56,866 nt of DNA from positions 263,056 to 319,921 of the forward strand of contig JACPUC010000006.1 of NCBI GenBank assembly GCA_016192455.1, in the 5' to 3' direction. Positions 50,658 through 56,866 of this stretch are shown here, piece after piece. The position numbers and the translations under genes are program-made. The DNA is from Candidatus Tectimicrobiota bacterium (GTDB lineage: Bacteria; JACPUC01). The notes beneath the pieces are model-generated. The model was not told the origin of the DNA. It worked only from the letters and a program-made list of their open reading frames with translations, and searched no databases. The stretch's first letter is position 1; each line of letters starts with the position of its first letter.

Positions 50658-50975
50658 TCAGCCACCCTCGCCACGCCGCGCCGCGGCGATCTTCTCCTCC
50701 TTCTCGCGCTGCAGCGCCGCCTTCGCCTCCTGGAACTCGCGTTGCAGCTCCTGCGCCTTCGTGGGGATCTCCTCCGGCGGGGTGCGCCGGCGCATCTTCT
50801 GCAAGTTCGAGGCGAGCATGATCTCCTTTTCGGCGATCTTCGCTTCGTACTCCTTGCGCAGCTCGGCAATGCGCTGCTTCTGGGCGTCGCTCAGGCGCCC
50901 CTCGTCCTCGCCGCCCTGCAACTTTCGAGCGCGCTCCATGGCAAGCTCCAAGGCGCTCTTCATCCCCTCGCCCAT
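50658..50975 (-). CDS. Small coiled-coil protein, unknown
   Basis: 105 aa, highly charged (Glu, Lys, Arg, Gln) and predicted helical throughout: SALELAMERARKLQ, SDAQKQRIAELRKEYEAKIAEKE, and KAQELQREFQEAKAALQREKEEK. Start at 50975 has GAGAGG upstream. There is a break at RRRTPPEEIPT near residues 62-72, giving two helices. No family recognised. It lies convergent to the DUF2851 gene, 55 bases away. Confidence 0.65.
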   Translation of the reverse strand: MGEGMKSALELAMERARKLQGGEDEGRLSDAQKQRIAELRKEYEAKIAEKEIMLASNLQKMRRRTPPEEIPTKAQELQREFQEAKAALQREKEEKIAAARRGEGG

Positions 50976-51156
50976 GCACCTCTCCTCTCCAGCAGGGCCA
51001 CCGCCGCCCCGAACCTGGGTCTGCTCCCAAACGCCGCCGCGCGCCTCGCCGGCCAAAGACCGCCATCCCCCCGCCATCCCCCCGCCATCCCGCTCCTGGC
51101 ATGCTCCCCGCGCCTGGCGATCCTCCGGCGGGGCGCGCCGCTCGTGCCGGCGGCGG

Positions 51157-51888
51157 TCACGAAATGATAACGCTGGAGCCGCCGAAAATATCGAGGGCGG
51201 CCCCGGAGATGGCGTCGGAGTCGTGGCTGGCGAGGAAGACCGCAACGCGCGCCACGCTCTCCGGCGAGAGCTTGCTGTCGAGCGGCGACAGCCCCTGGAA
51301 GGACTGGCTCTCGATGGTCTTCGTTTCGACCGCGCCCGGGCAGATGGCATTGATGCAGATATTGACCTTCTTGAGCTCGCGCGCCAGGGCCTGGGTGAGC
51401 CCGAGGAGGCCGAACTTCGAGACGCAGTGCCCGGCAATGTTCACGTCGCCTACCTTGCCATGGATGGAGGAGATGTTGATGATCTTCCCGCCGCCTTGCT
51501 CCAGCATGTGGGGAAGCACCTTCTGACAAAGGAAGAACGCCGCCTTCGTATTGATGGCCAGGGTGGTGTCGAACTCTGCCTCGGTCCAGTCGAGGAAGCG
51601 CTTGTAAATAAAGATGCCGGCATTATTCACCAGGACATTGGGGGCGCCGAAGGTCTTCAGCGTCTCGTTCACGACGCGGTCGAGGTCTTCCATGCTCGCG
51701 ACATCGGCACAGATCGGCAGCGCCTTCGCCCCCTGCCGTTGGAGCTGCCGGGCGACCTCCTCGACCTGCTCGCCGGTGCGCGCCACGAGAGTCAGGGCCG
51801 AGCCCTCCTCCGCGAAGGCTCTGGCGATCGCGCGGCCAATGCCTCGCCCGGCGCCGGTGATGATGCTCACCTTATCCGCCAGCCGCAT
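51157..51888 (-). CDS. Short-chain dehydrogenase/reductase with catalytic Tyr replaced by His
   Basis: A 243-aa Rossmann-fold oxidoreductase-type protein. Start at 51888 (MRLADKVSIITGAG) with AAGGAGA upstream. Cofactor motif TGAGRGIG (residues 11-18), NNAG (about 90-93), and the Ser of NISSIHG are present. In the usual YxxxK active site the sequence reads HCVSK, so the catalytic Tyr is His while the Lys stays. PGAVETKT and the C-terminal GAALDIFGG are normal. It may be a non-classical reductase or have another role. NAD(H) rather than NADP(H) cannot be settled. Confidence 0.88.
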   Translation of the reverse strand: MRLADKVSIITGAGRGIGRAIARAFAEEGSALTLVARTGEQVEEVARQLQRQGAKALPICADVASMEDLDRVVNETLKTFGAPNVLVNNAGIFIYKRFLDWTEAEFDTTLAINTKAAFFLCQKVLPHMLEQGGGKIINISSIHGKVGDVNIAGHCVSKFGLLGLTQALARELKKVNICINAICPGAVETKTIESQSFQGLSPLDSKLSPESVARVAVFLASHDSDAISGAALDIFGGSSVIIS

Positions 51889-52127
51889 CCGCTCCGTCTC
51901 CTTGTTGGTTGTCAGCGCGTCACGCTCAGGCGGGGGGAAAAGGCCTGCGCCGGGCGTTCCCCAGGCACCCGACCGACGACCGCACCCAGCTTTGCCGCCT
52001 TCCCGCTCCACGCCCCCATTGCGTTCCCCAGCCGGCTGCGTTCGGCTTGGCCGCCCGTGATCGCGCGGCGCATGACCCTGCCGCGGCGGCAGGCGCGCTC
52101 GTGAAGTGCGGCGCAGGGGGAGGGCAC

Positions 52128-52346
52128 TTACCGGTAGCTGAAGAAGAGGAACCCGATGATGATGATCACGGCGCTGAGCACAAAGATGAAGCAGCCGATG
52201 CCGATCCAGAACTCGCTCTTCCGCAGCTCCCGCGCCTCCTCCTCGGTGATGTCGACATCGAGGTCCTCAACGTTCTCGCCACACTCATGGCAGAACCGAT
52301 AGCGCTGGCGCAACTCCGTACCACAGCTTGGGCAAGTCTTCATCAT
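52128..52346 (-). CDS. Zinc-ribbon membrane protein
   Basis: 72 aa. The N-terminal zinc ribbon has CPSCGTEL and CHECGEN (two CxxC pairs, residues 5-23). A short acidic linker (DLDVDITEEEARELRKSEF) leads to a single transmembrane helix (WIGIGCFIFVLSAVIIIIGFL, about 47-67). Such small ribbon-plus-helix proteins are common in bacteria, and their function is not defined. The ribosome binding site is poor; start taken as ATG 52346, with ATG 52343 as an alternative. Confidence 0.75.
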   Translation of the reverse strand: MMKTCPSCGTELRQRYRFCHECGENVEDLDVDITEEEARELRKSEFWIGIGCFIFVLSAVIIIIGFLFFSYR

Positions 52347-52636
52347 CGACTTCGGCGCGGCGGTTCCCGTGGCGTGGCGGGCGGGGCATCCTGCCTACCG
52401 CGGCTGGCCCCAAGGCCGGCTCGCCCTGGCGCTGGCGCACCCGCGCTGCCCCCGGTCGCCAGTGTAAGCGCCCGGGGTGAAAAATCAAGGCTGGCGCCCG
52501 CCACCGGCGCCGGCAACTCGGCATTGAACTTCGCCGCCGCTGCCCTTACAATCACACTGGAGGGCTCAGCCGCGGGCGCCTCCCAGAGACGACGCCGTTC
52601 AGGAGCCAAGCCAGGGAACCGAGTTCAAGGTGCCGG

Positions 52637-53383
52637 ATGCTTCGCTGGTCTGCCTTTCCGTTGCTTCGCTCCCTGGGGGACCCGTGTCGCGGGCGGCGGG
52701 GAGTGCGGCGCCGGCTTCCGCTTGGCGCTCTCGCGCTCAGCCTCCTGCTGCTGGTCGGCTGCGCAGACTGGAGGGGGGAGGCGGCGGTGGAGCGGGCCGC
52801 CGCAGCGTCGCGCGCCGGCCAGTACCTCGACGCGATCGCGGCCTACCAGGCGCTCGAGGCGCAGTTTCCAGAGGCCGCGCAGCGGGCGCGGTCAGGCGAG
52901 CGCATCGCCGAGGCGCGGCGTGCCCTGCAGGAGGCCTATCAGCTCAAGCAGAACCTCGAGGTTGCTCAGCAGATGCTGCGCCATGCCCAGCGATCGAAGG
53001 GGGATGGCCTGAAGATGCTGGCCAAGACCTGGGCCACCGAGGCGAGCACCCTCTTCAGCAAGGAAGAGGCTGGCTGCTGCGACAAAGTGAAGCTGGTGTT
53101 GAAGCAGGCCTCCTACTTCGTCGCCCACCTGGAATCTCCAGCGGCGGCGCAGAGCTCAAACGGCGGGCAGGCGGCGAAGGAGGCCGGTCAGCTCTTCGTC
53201 ACGGTGAACGCCGCGAACGTGCGCAGCGGCGCGGGCACGCAGCACGGGATTGTGGCCCAACTCCAGCGCGGGGACCCCGTCTCCACCCTGGAAGAGGAGG
53301 GGTCCTGGGTGAGGGTGCGCCTGCCCGATGATTCCCAGGGCTGGATCTACCGGTCCCTTCTCAGTGAGCGCGCTCCGAATTGA
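52637..53383 (+). CDS. Lipoprotein with C-terminal bacterial SH3 domain
   Basis: 248 aa. A long basic leader precedes a hydrophobic stretch and lipobox LLLVGC at about residue 42, so it is likely lipidated. Residues 50-130 are helical and TPR-like (AASRAGQYLDAIAAYQALEAQF). Residues 185-245 form an SH3b domain (FVTVNAANVRSGAGTQHGIV, then GSWVRVRLPDDSQGWIYRSL), which usually binds cell-wall peptides. Probably attached to a membrane facing the peptidoglycan. The next gene starts about 50 bases later. The start is uncertain; a shorter start nearer the leader would also work. Confidence 0.78.
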   Translation: MLRWSAFPLLRSLGDPCRGRRGVRRRLPLGALALSLLLLVGCADWRGEAAVERAAAASRAGQYLDAIAAYQALEAQFPEAAQRARSGERIAEARRALQEAYQLKQNLEVAQQMLRHAQRSKGDGLKMLAKTWATEASTLFSKEEAGCCDKVKLVLKQASYFVAHLESPAAAQSSNGGQAAKEAGQLFVTVNAANVRSGAGTQHGIVAQLQRGDPVSTLEEEGSWVRVRLPDDSQGWIYRSLLSERAPN

Positions 53384-53432
53384 GCGCAGCCCGCCAGCGA
53401 TTCGGGTCGACGTGAGGAGCGGGTGCCAGCTC

Positions 53433-53891
53433 GTGACCTTGTGTATTGGTGTGATCGGTTCGGGAACCTGCACTCCTGAGGTGGCCGCCCTAGCCGAGGA
53501 AGTGGGCACGGGCATCGCCGAGCGAGGCGCGGTGCTGATTTGCGGGGGACTTGGCGGCGTCATGGAGGCGGCGGCGCGCGGCGCCAGGTCGGCTGGGGGC
53601 CGCACGGTCGGCATCCTCCCCGGCAACGAGGCCGCCAGCGCCAACCCCTATATCGACATCCCCATCGTCACCGGCATGGGGTACGCGCGCAACGTCATCA
53701 TCGCGCGCACGGCGCGCGTCCTCATCGCCATCAGCGGCTCCTACGGCACCCTCTCGGAGATCGCGCACGCCCTGGCGCTGCAGAAGCCGGTGGTTGGACT
53801 GCTGACCTGGGATCAAGTGCCCGGCGTGCGGCACGTCACGACGCCGAGAGAGGCCCTCGACGAGGCGTTTGCGCTCTGCCGCGAGCGCTAG
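53433..53891 (+). CDS. LOG/SLOG-fold protein, TIGR00725-like
   Basis: A 152-aa Rossmann-like protein of the lysine-decarboxylase-like (LOG, DprA-SMF) superfamily. ICGGLGGVMEAAARGARSAGG binds a nucleotide-type ligand, and the PGNEAASANPYIDIPIVTGM and ARTARVLIAISGSYGTLSEIAHAL segments fit TIGR00725, whose biological role is undefined. GTG start at 53433 chosen with AGGAG upstream; an in-frame GTG at 53412 is possible. The variant SGSYGTLSE replaces the PGGxGTxxE loop of true phosphoribohydrolases, so cytokinin-type activity is not implied. Confidence 0.8.
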   Translation: MTLCIGVIGSGTCTPEVAALAEEVGTGIAERGAVLICGGLGGVMEAAARGARSAGGRTVGILPGNEAASANPYIDIPIVTGMGYARNVIIARTARVLIAISGSYGTLSEIAHALALQKPVVGLLTWDQVPGVRHVTTPREALDEAFALCRER

Positions 53892-54049
53892 GCGACGGCA
53901 TCGGCAGGGTCCACATGGCGGCGCGGCTTCGCGGGTTTGGGTGGCGGGAGATGTGCCGAACTTCGGGAGGGGGCGCGAATGGCCTCTCGGAGCCACACCT
54001 GGAGCGTTCCCCGTTGCACGCGGGCGAGGAAGCGCGGAGTCGCCGCAGC

Positions 54050-54832
54050 ATGAGCGCGCGCCGTAAGATGACGGTGGTCGAGGTCCTCCTTCTCGTGACG
54101 CTGCTGACTTCCTGCGCGCGCTTCACTTCGAGGACGGTTTCGACCCCCGCCCCGCCGCGGGTTCCCAACATCTACCACGTCGTTCAGGCAGGCCAGACCC
54201 TTTCCGACGTCGCCTCCCTCTATGAGGTGCCACTGGCGCAGTTGCGGCGGGCGAACCAGCTCGGTCCCGGCGCCTCCCCGCGGGTGGGACAGCGCCTCCT
54301 CATTCCCGGCGAGGGACGGCTTGCCATCCTCCCTCTTCCCCCTGAATCTCCGCCGCAGAAGAGCGCGCCATCGGTGCGGAAATCCTCCCGCCCAGCGCCT
54401 CAAATGGAAGGGGAGCCCAGGCGGGAGGAACGCCAGGCGGCTGTCCCCGATCTTGGCGGCGTGAGCTTCACCTGGCCCCTGCGCGGCGAGATCGTGGGAC
54501 GCTTCGGGGAGACGGAGCACGGCCGCAACGACGGGATTGACATCGCCGCGCCGGCGGACAGTGACATCCGGGCGGCGTCGAGCGGTCAGGTGATCTTCAG
54601 CGATTGGGGGCCGCAGGACTTTGGCAGGATCGTCGTCATCAAGCATAGCGAGAAAATAATTACGGTCTACGCGCACACTGCGGTAAACTACGTAAAGAAA
54701 GGCGATGCCGTGCGCCAGGGCCAGCCGATCGCCCGCATCGGCGCCGCCGGCAACCCGCAGCGGCCGATCCTGCACTTCGAGGTGCGGTATGAGCGCCGGC
54801 CGCGCGATCCCTTGCAGATTCTGCCGCGCTGA
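54050..54832 (+). CDS. nlpD: NlpD-like LysM/LytM lipoprotein
   Basis: A 260-aa outer-membrane or periplasmic lipoprotein: lipobox LLTSC near residue 22, a LysM domain at about 42-87 ([27 protein letters not shown] split over the motif), a Pro-rich linker, and a LytM/M23 domain at about 138-258. The zinc ligands are incomplete: the motif reads NDGID where active enzymes have HxGxD, and ILHFEV where they have HLHFE, so it should not cut peptidoglycan. The same losses occur in E. coli NlpD, which activates amidases at the division septum. A similar regulatory role is inferred. An ATG seven codons in is a weaker start. It lies just upstream of apt. Confidence 0.85.
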   Translation: MSARRKMTVVEVLLLVTLLTSCARFTSRTVSTPAPPRVPNIYHVVQAGQTLSDVASLYEVPLAQLRRANQLGPGASPRVGQRLLIPGEGRLAILPLPPESPPQKSAPSVRKSSRPAPQMEGEPRREERQAAVPDLGGVSFTWPLRGEIVGRFGETEHGRNDGIDIAAPADSDIRAASSGQVIFSDWGPQDFGRIVVIKHSEKIITVYAHTAVNYVKKGDAVRQGQPIARIGAAGNPQRPILHFEVRYERRPRDPLQILPR

Positions 54833-54908
54833 GGGGAGGGTCGGGGGGCGGCGGGCGGGCGCCGCAGATCGAGGCGCATCCTCACCACGGCTGCCGCGAT
54901 GGGGGCGT

Positions 54909-55448
54909 ATGGCGAGAGAAAGTGAATCCATGGTGGAGAAGCTGAAAGCGAAAATTCGGGATATTCCTGATTTTCCGCAGACGGGGATCGTCTTCAAGGA
55001 CATCACCACCCTGCTGCAGGATGGCGCCGAGTTTCGGCGCGCCATCGACAGCCTGGCCGCGCGCTACGTCGATGGACACGTCGATCTGGTGGTGGGCATC
55101 GAGGCGCGCGGCTTCATCATCGGCTCCGCGCTGGCCTACAAGTTGGGGGCCGGCATCGTGCTGGTGCGCAAGCCGGGCAAACTGCCCTACAAGACGCATA
55201 GGATGGAATACCAGCTCGAGTACGGCAGCGATGCCCTGGAGGTGCACCACGATGCGATCCCCGAGGGGGCCCGAGTCATCATCGTCGATGACCTTCTCGC
55301 CACCGGCGGCACCGTGGAGGCGGTTGTCAAGCTCCTCAACCATTTCAAGTGCGAGATCGTGGAGCTGACCTTTCTCGTCGAGCTGACCTTCCTCAACGGA
55401 CGGAAGCGTCTGGCCGACATGCCGGTCCATTCGCTCATTCAGTATTGA
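54909..55448 (+). CDS. apt: Adenine phosphoribosyltransferase
   Basis: A 179-aa cytoplasmic purine-salvage enzyme converting adenine and PRPP to AMP. Motifs: [17 protein letters not shown] near residue 22, [32 protein letters not shown], the PRPP loop [16 protein letters not shown] at about 120, and the tail [11 protein letters not shown] 54909 follows a GGGGG run; ATG 54930 (MVEKLK) is an alternative that drops seven residues. Length is normal (170-180 aa). It may be transcribed with the nlpD-like gene, 76 bases upstream. Confidence 0.95.
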   Translation: MARESESMVEKLKAKIRDIPDFPQTGIVFKDITTLLQDGAEFRRAIDSLAARYVDGHVDLVVGIEARGFIIGSALAYKLGAGIVLVRKPGKLPYKTHRMEYQLEYGSDALEVHHDAIPEGARVIIVDDLLATGGTVEAVVKLLNHFKCEIVELTFLVELTFLNGRKRLADMPVHSLIQY

Positions 55449-55479
55449 GCCGCGGCCCCGGCCCGGCGAACCGCAGGGT

Positions 55480-55803
55480 GTGCGCGCGATTCTCCACAGT
55501 TCGACGCATGTGAGTCTCCACTGCCAGTGCTTCGACGATGTGCAGGCGCTGCGGCGCCTCGGCGCGGCTCCACTTGCCGTCGACCTCTGGGATGCCGCCG
55601 GAGCGCGCCAGGGGAGGCTCCTGCTTGGCCTCGGCTCGAGCGCGGGGGAGGGGGATGGCCTCTACCCGCCGCGGGCGCTGGGAGAGGCGTATCGACTGCT
55701 CCTGCCTACCGCCGCGCTCGACGCCTTCCTGGCCTCCTACCACTGGCGTGGGATGCTCGCGGATCACACCTCGTGCGCCATCTACTACCCATTCTATGAG
55801 TAG
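55480..55803 (+). CDS. Small hypothetical protein
   Basis: 107 aa from a GTG at 55480; the start is uncertain because no ribosome binding site is clear. It reads like a globular protein: LAVDLWDAAGARQGRLLLGLGS in the middle, then RALGEAYRLLLPTAALDAFLASYHWRG, ending SCAIYYPFYE. No domain recognised. It lies 31 bases after apt and before a zinc-ribbon protein on the same strand. Confidence 0.55.
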   Translation: MRAILHSSTHVSLHCQCFDDVQALRRLGAAPLAVDLWDAAGARQGRLLLGLGSSAGEGDGLYPPRALGEAYRLLLPTAALDAFLASYHWRGMLADHTSCAIYYPFYE

Positions 55804-55975
55804 GACGGAACCTGCCCGGAGACATGCCCGCTCAGCACGAGCGCGACGCGGAGGTGAGGGGGCCCTCCAAGTCCCCCGGTGCGGGGGAAGAAACCCGCAG
55901 GTTCTCGCAAATGCGCCGGCACCGCACCGTCATCCTGAAACGCCTCTCGGCGCGGAACAAGCGAAGGACGCCGTC

Positions 55976-56188
55976 ATGCCGCAACGTTGTCGGCACTGTG
56001 ACAAGGCCATTGACGGCAAGCCGGTGCAGCTTCACTTCTCGGTGGCGATCCCGCTCAAGGGCGACTACGAGCGCGTCGTGACGGTTCCCGCCAGCTACTC
56101 CTTGTGCGCCGCCTGCCACACGCAGTTCTCCCGTGCCAAGCACTTCGATAAGTACCGCATGATGCAGGCCATGATCGCCAAGGGATGA
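55976..56188 (+). CDS. Small zinc-binding protein, unknown
   Basis: 70 aa from ATG 55976, with AAGGA 8 nt upstream. Two Cys pairs, CRHC (residues 5-8) and CAAC (44-47), with a nearby His suggest one zinc site. Between them is LHFSVAIPLKGDYERVV, and the C-terminus is helical (FDKYRMMQAMIAKG). No family recognised. Confidence 0.65.
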   Translation: MPQRCRHCDKAIDGKPVQLHFSVAIPLKGDYERVVTVPASYSLCAACHTQFSRAKHFDKYRMMQAMIAKG

Positions 56189-56579
56189 GCCTCGCCGCGG
56201 CCCGCTGGTTGGTGCTGCGCGGCTTCCCCGGCGATGCCCCGCTGATCCGCCTCGACGAAGGGGCTGTGCCGCGGTGTCTGCGTCTCCAGCCCTGCCCACG
56301 CAGCGGGGATCACCCTGCCAGGGCGGCAGGTCGGCGGGAATCCCCCCCCTTGGCCTCCGCCAGTCTGGGAGCCTTCCTCTCGCTTCCCCCACCGCCGTTC
56401 AAACCCTCCGTCTGACAGCCGCAAACCAAGTCCCCGACGGTCCCCAGCCCTCATCAGCCTCTCCCTGGGGTGCTGCCTACCTTCCACCAATATTATTTTC
56501 GCTTTTTATTCGTTTTTTTCTTGCTATCTTTCTGGCCCGGCGTATACTTTGCGGTAACACCAGCAGAAGGAGGAATGCG
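56189..56579. other. Intergenic region with promoter and T-rich tract
   Basis: 391 bases. An ORF of 76 codons at 56185-56415 overlaps the previous stop but has Pro/Ser/Arg-rich composition and looks non-coding. At 56490-56530 there is a T-rich patch, followed by the promoter at 56521-56548. Confidence 0.4.
56521..56548 (+). promoter_or_regulatory. Sigma-70-type promoter for the 50-aa gene
   Basis: TTGCTA (56521-56526), a 16-base spacer and TATACT (56543-56548), 31 bases before the ATG at 56580. The T-rich stretch just upstream may act like an UP element. Confidence 0.65.
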
Positions 56580-56732
56580 ATGCCACGCACACGCAGGATC
56601 GAGACGGAGTGCCTGGAGCTGCTGAAGCAGTTCATGGCTGGGGAGATAAGCCGCCAGGAGTTTGACCTGCGCTTGGCGGAGATTACGGCGACGCTTCAGG
56701 CCCAGCAGCAGCTCTTCGAGGTCGCTGCCTAG
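56580..56732 (+). CDS. 50-aa helical protein, unknown
   Basis: 50 aa with AAGGAGG 6 nt before the ATG and a good promoter. It is helical and charged: CLELLKQFMAGEISRQEFDL, then RLAEITATLQAQQQLFEVAA. A small helical adaptor is possible; no family recognised. A 7-bp stem (TGTCTCG/CGAGACA) lies about 40 bases downstream and may help end the transcript. Confidence 0.7.
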   Translation: MPRTRRIETECLELLKQFMAGEISRQEFDLRLAEITATLQAQQQLFEVAA

Positions 56733-56866
56733 TACTACTGTGTCATAAGATTCATCCCGCCCGTGTCTCGCGGCCGCACCCGAGACAGGGGTGGCGGCGG
56801 AGCAGGGCGCGGCTGTGGCTGCGCCGGAGGGTCGTGATCGACGCGGGGGCATGCCGCTCAGGCCGC

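Noticed and set aside
55355-55400. Apparent internal duplication VELTFL in apt
   Set aside because: The two similar hexapeptides fall where other Apt proteins have residues of equal total length, so there is no insertion.
56185-56415. 76-codon ORF overlapping the stop of the zinc-binding protein
   Set aside because: Overlap suggests coupling, but the product is Pro/Ser/Arg-rich without any folded-looking segment.

Overview
This is a GC-rich bacterial chromosomal segment. Start-codon choice mixes ATG with some GTG and TTG, Shine-Dalgarno sites are mostly clear, and intergenic spacers are large. The mix of genes (orphan NitT/TauT-type binding proteins, hydantoinase/oxoprolinase, indolepyruvate:ferredoxin oxidoreductase, a fused [2Fe-2S]/molybdopterin dehydrogenase, DUF6282, and very large secreted repeat proteins) resembles uncultured soil or sediment lineages such as Candidatus Rokubacteria, Tectomicrobia or NC10. 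That placement is an inference; there is no rRNA or other strong phylogenetic marker here.

Layout. 1-1020: 3'-truncated citrate synthase (minus). 1457-11591: a small membrane protein, then two secreted Ig-like-repeat proteins on the plus strand, the second 2543 aa with 24 repeats, closed by a strong hairpin. 11927-18759: minus-strand MscS channel, UreH/NiCoT-type metal transporter and a translationally coupled hyuA-hyuB pair, with an orphan substrate-binding protein divergent to it (19437-20474). 20895-26262: an apparent integrated element in the 3' end of tRNA-Pro(GGG), bounded by a 31-bp direct copy of the tRNA end, carrying a 1414-aa secreted protein and a truncated, catalytically dead integrase. 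26586-29075: rhodanese, divergent thiI, and an F420/PPOX-type enzyme. 29259-39345: a minus-strand block of iorB, iorA, a fused molybdenum dehydrogenase, an exported amidohydrolase and a collagen-like secreted protein. 40199-46663: HAD hydrolase, RidA, Sir2, a second orphan binding protein divergent to a DUF6282 hydrolase, a broken beta-propeller gene and a TPR protein, interspersed with palindromic repeats. 47431-56732: housekeeping and small genes: cold-shock protein, FolB, DUF2851, an SDR without its Tyr, lipoproteins, an NlpD-like LytM protein, apt, and small zinc-ribbon proteins.

How the genes fit together. Two themes stand out. The first is cell-surface display: the Ig-repeat giants, the thrombospondin-3-type island protein, the collagen-like protein and a fragment of a propeller protein. 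A C-terminal module beginning (I)xMAGxx and ending TWPxLN occurs twice in the giant and once in the propeller fragment. The second is scavenging and oxidation of small organic, probably nitrogen-containing, compounds: two binding proteins each divergent to a hydrolase gene, plus IorAB, the molybdenum enzyme, RidA and an amidohydrolase. No permease or ATPase for the binding proteins lies in the window. No CRISPR array, rRNA or complete prophage was seen. Intergenic palindromic repeats of at least two families are common between 31 and 47 kb.
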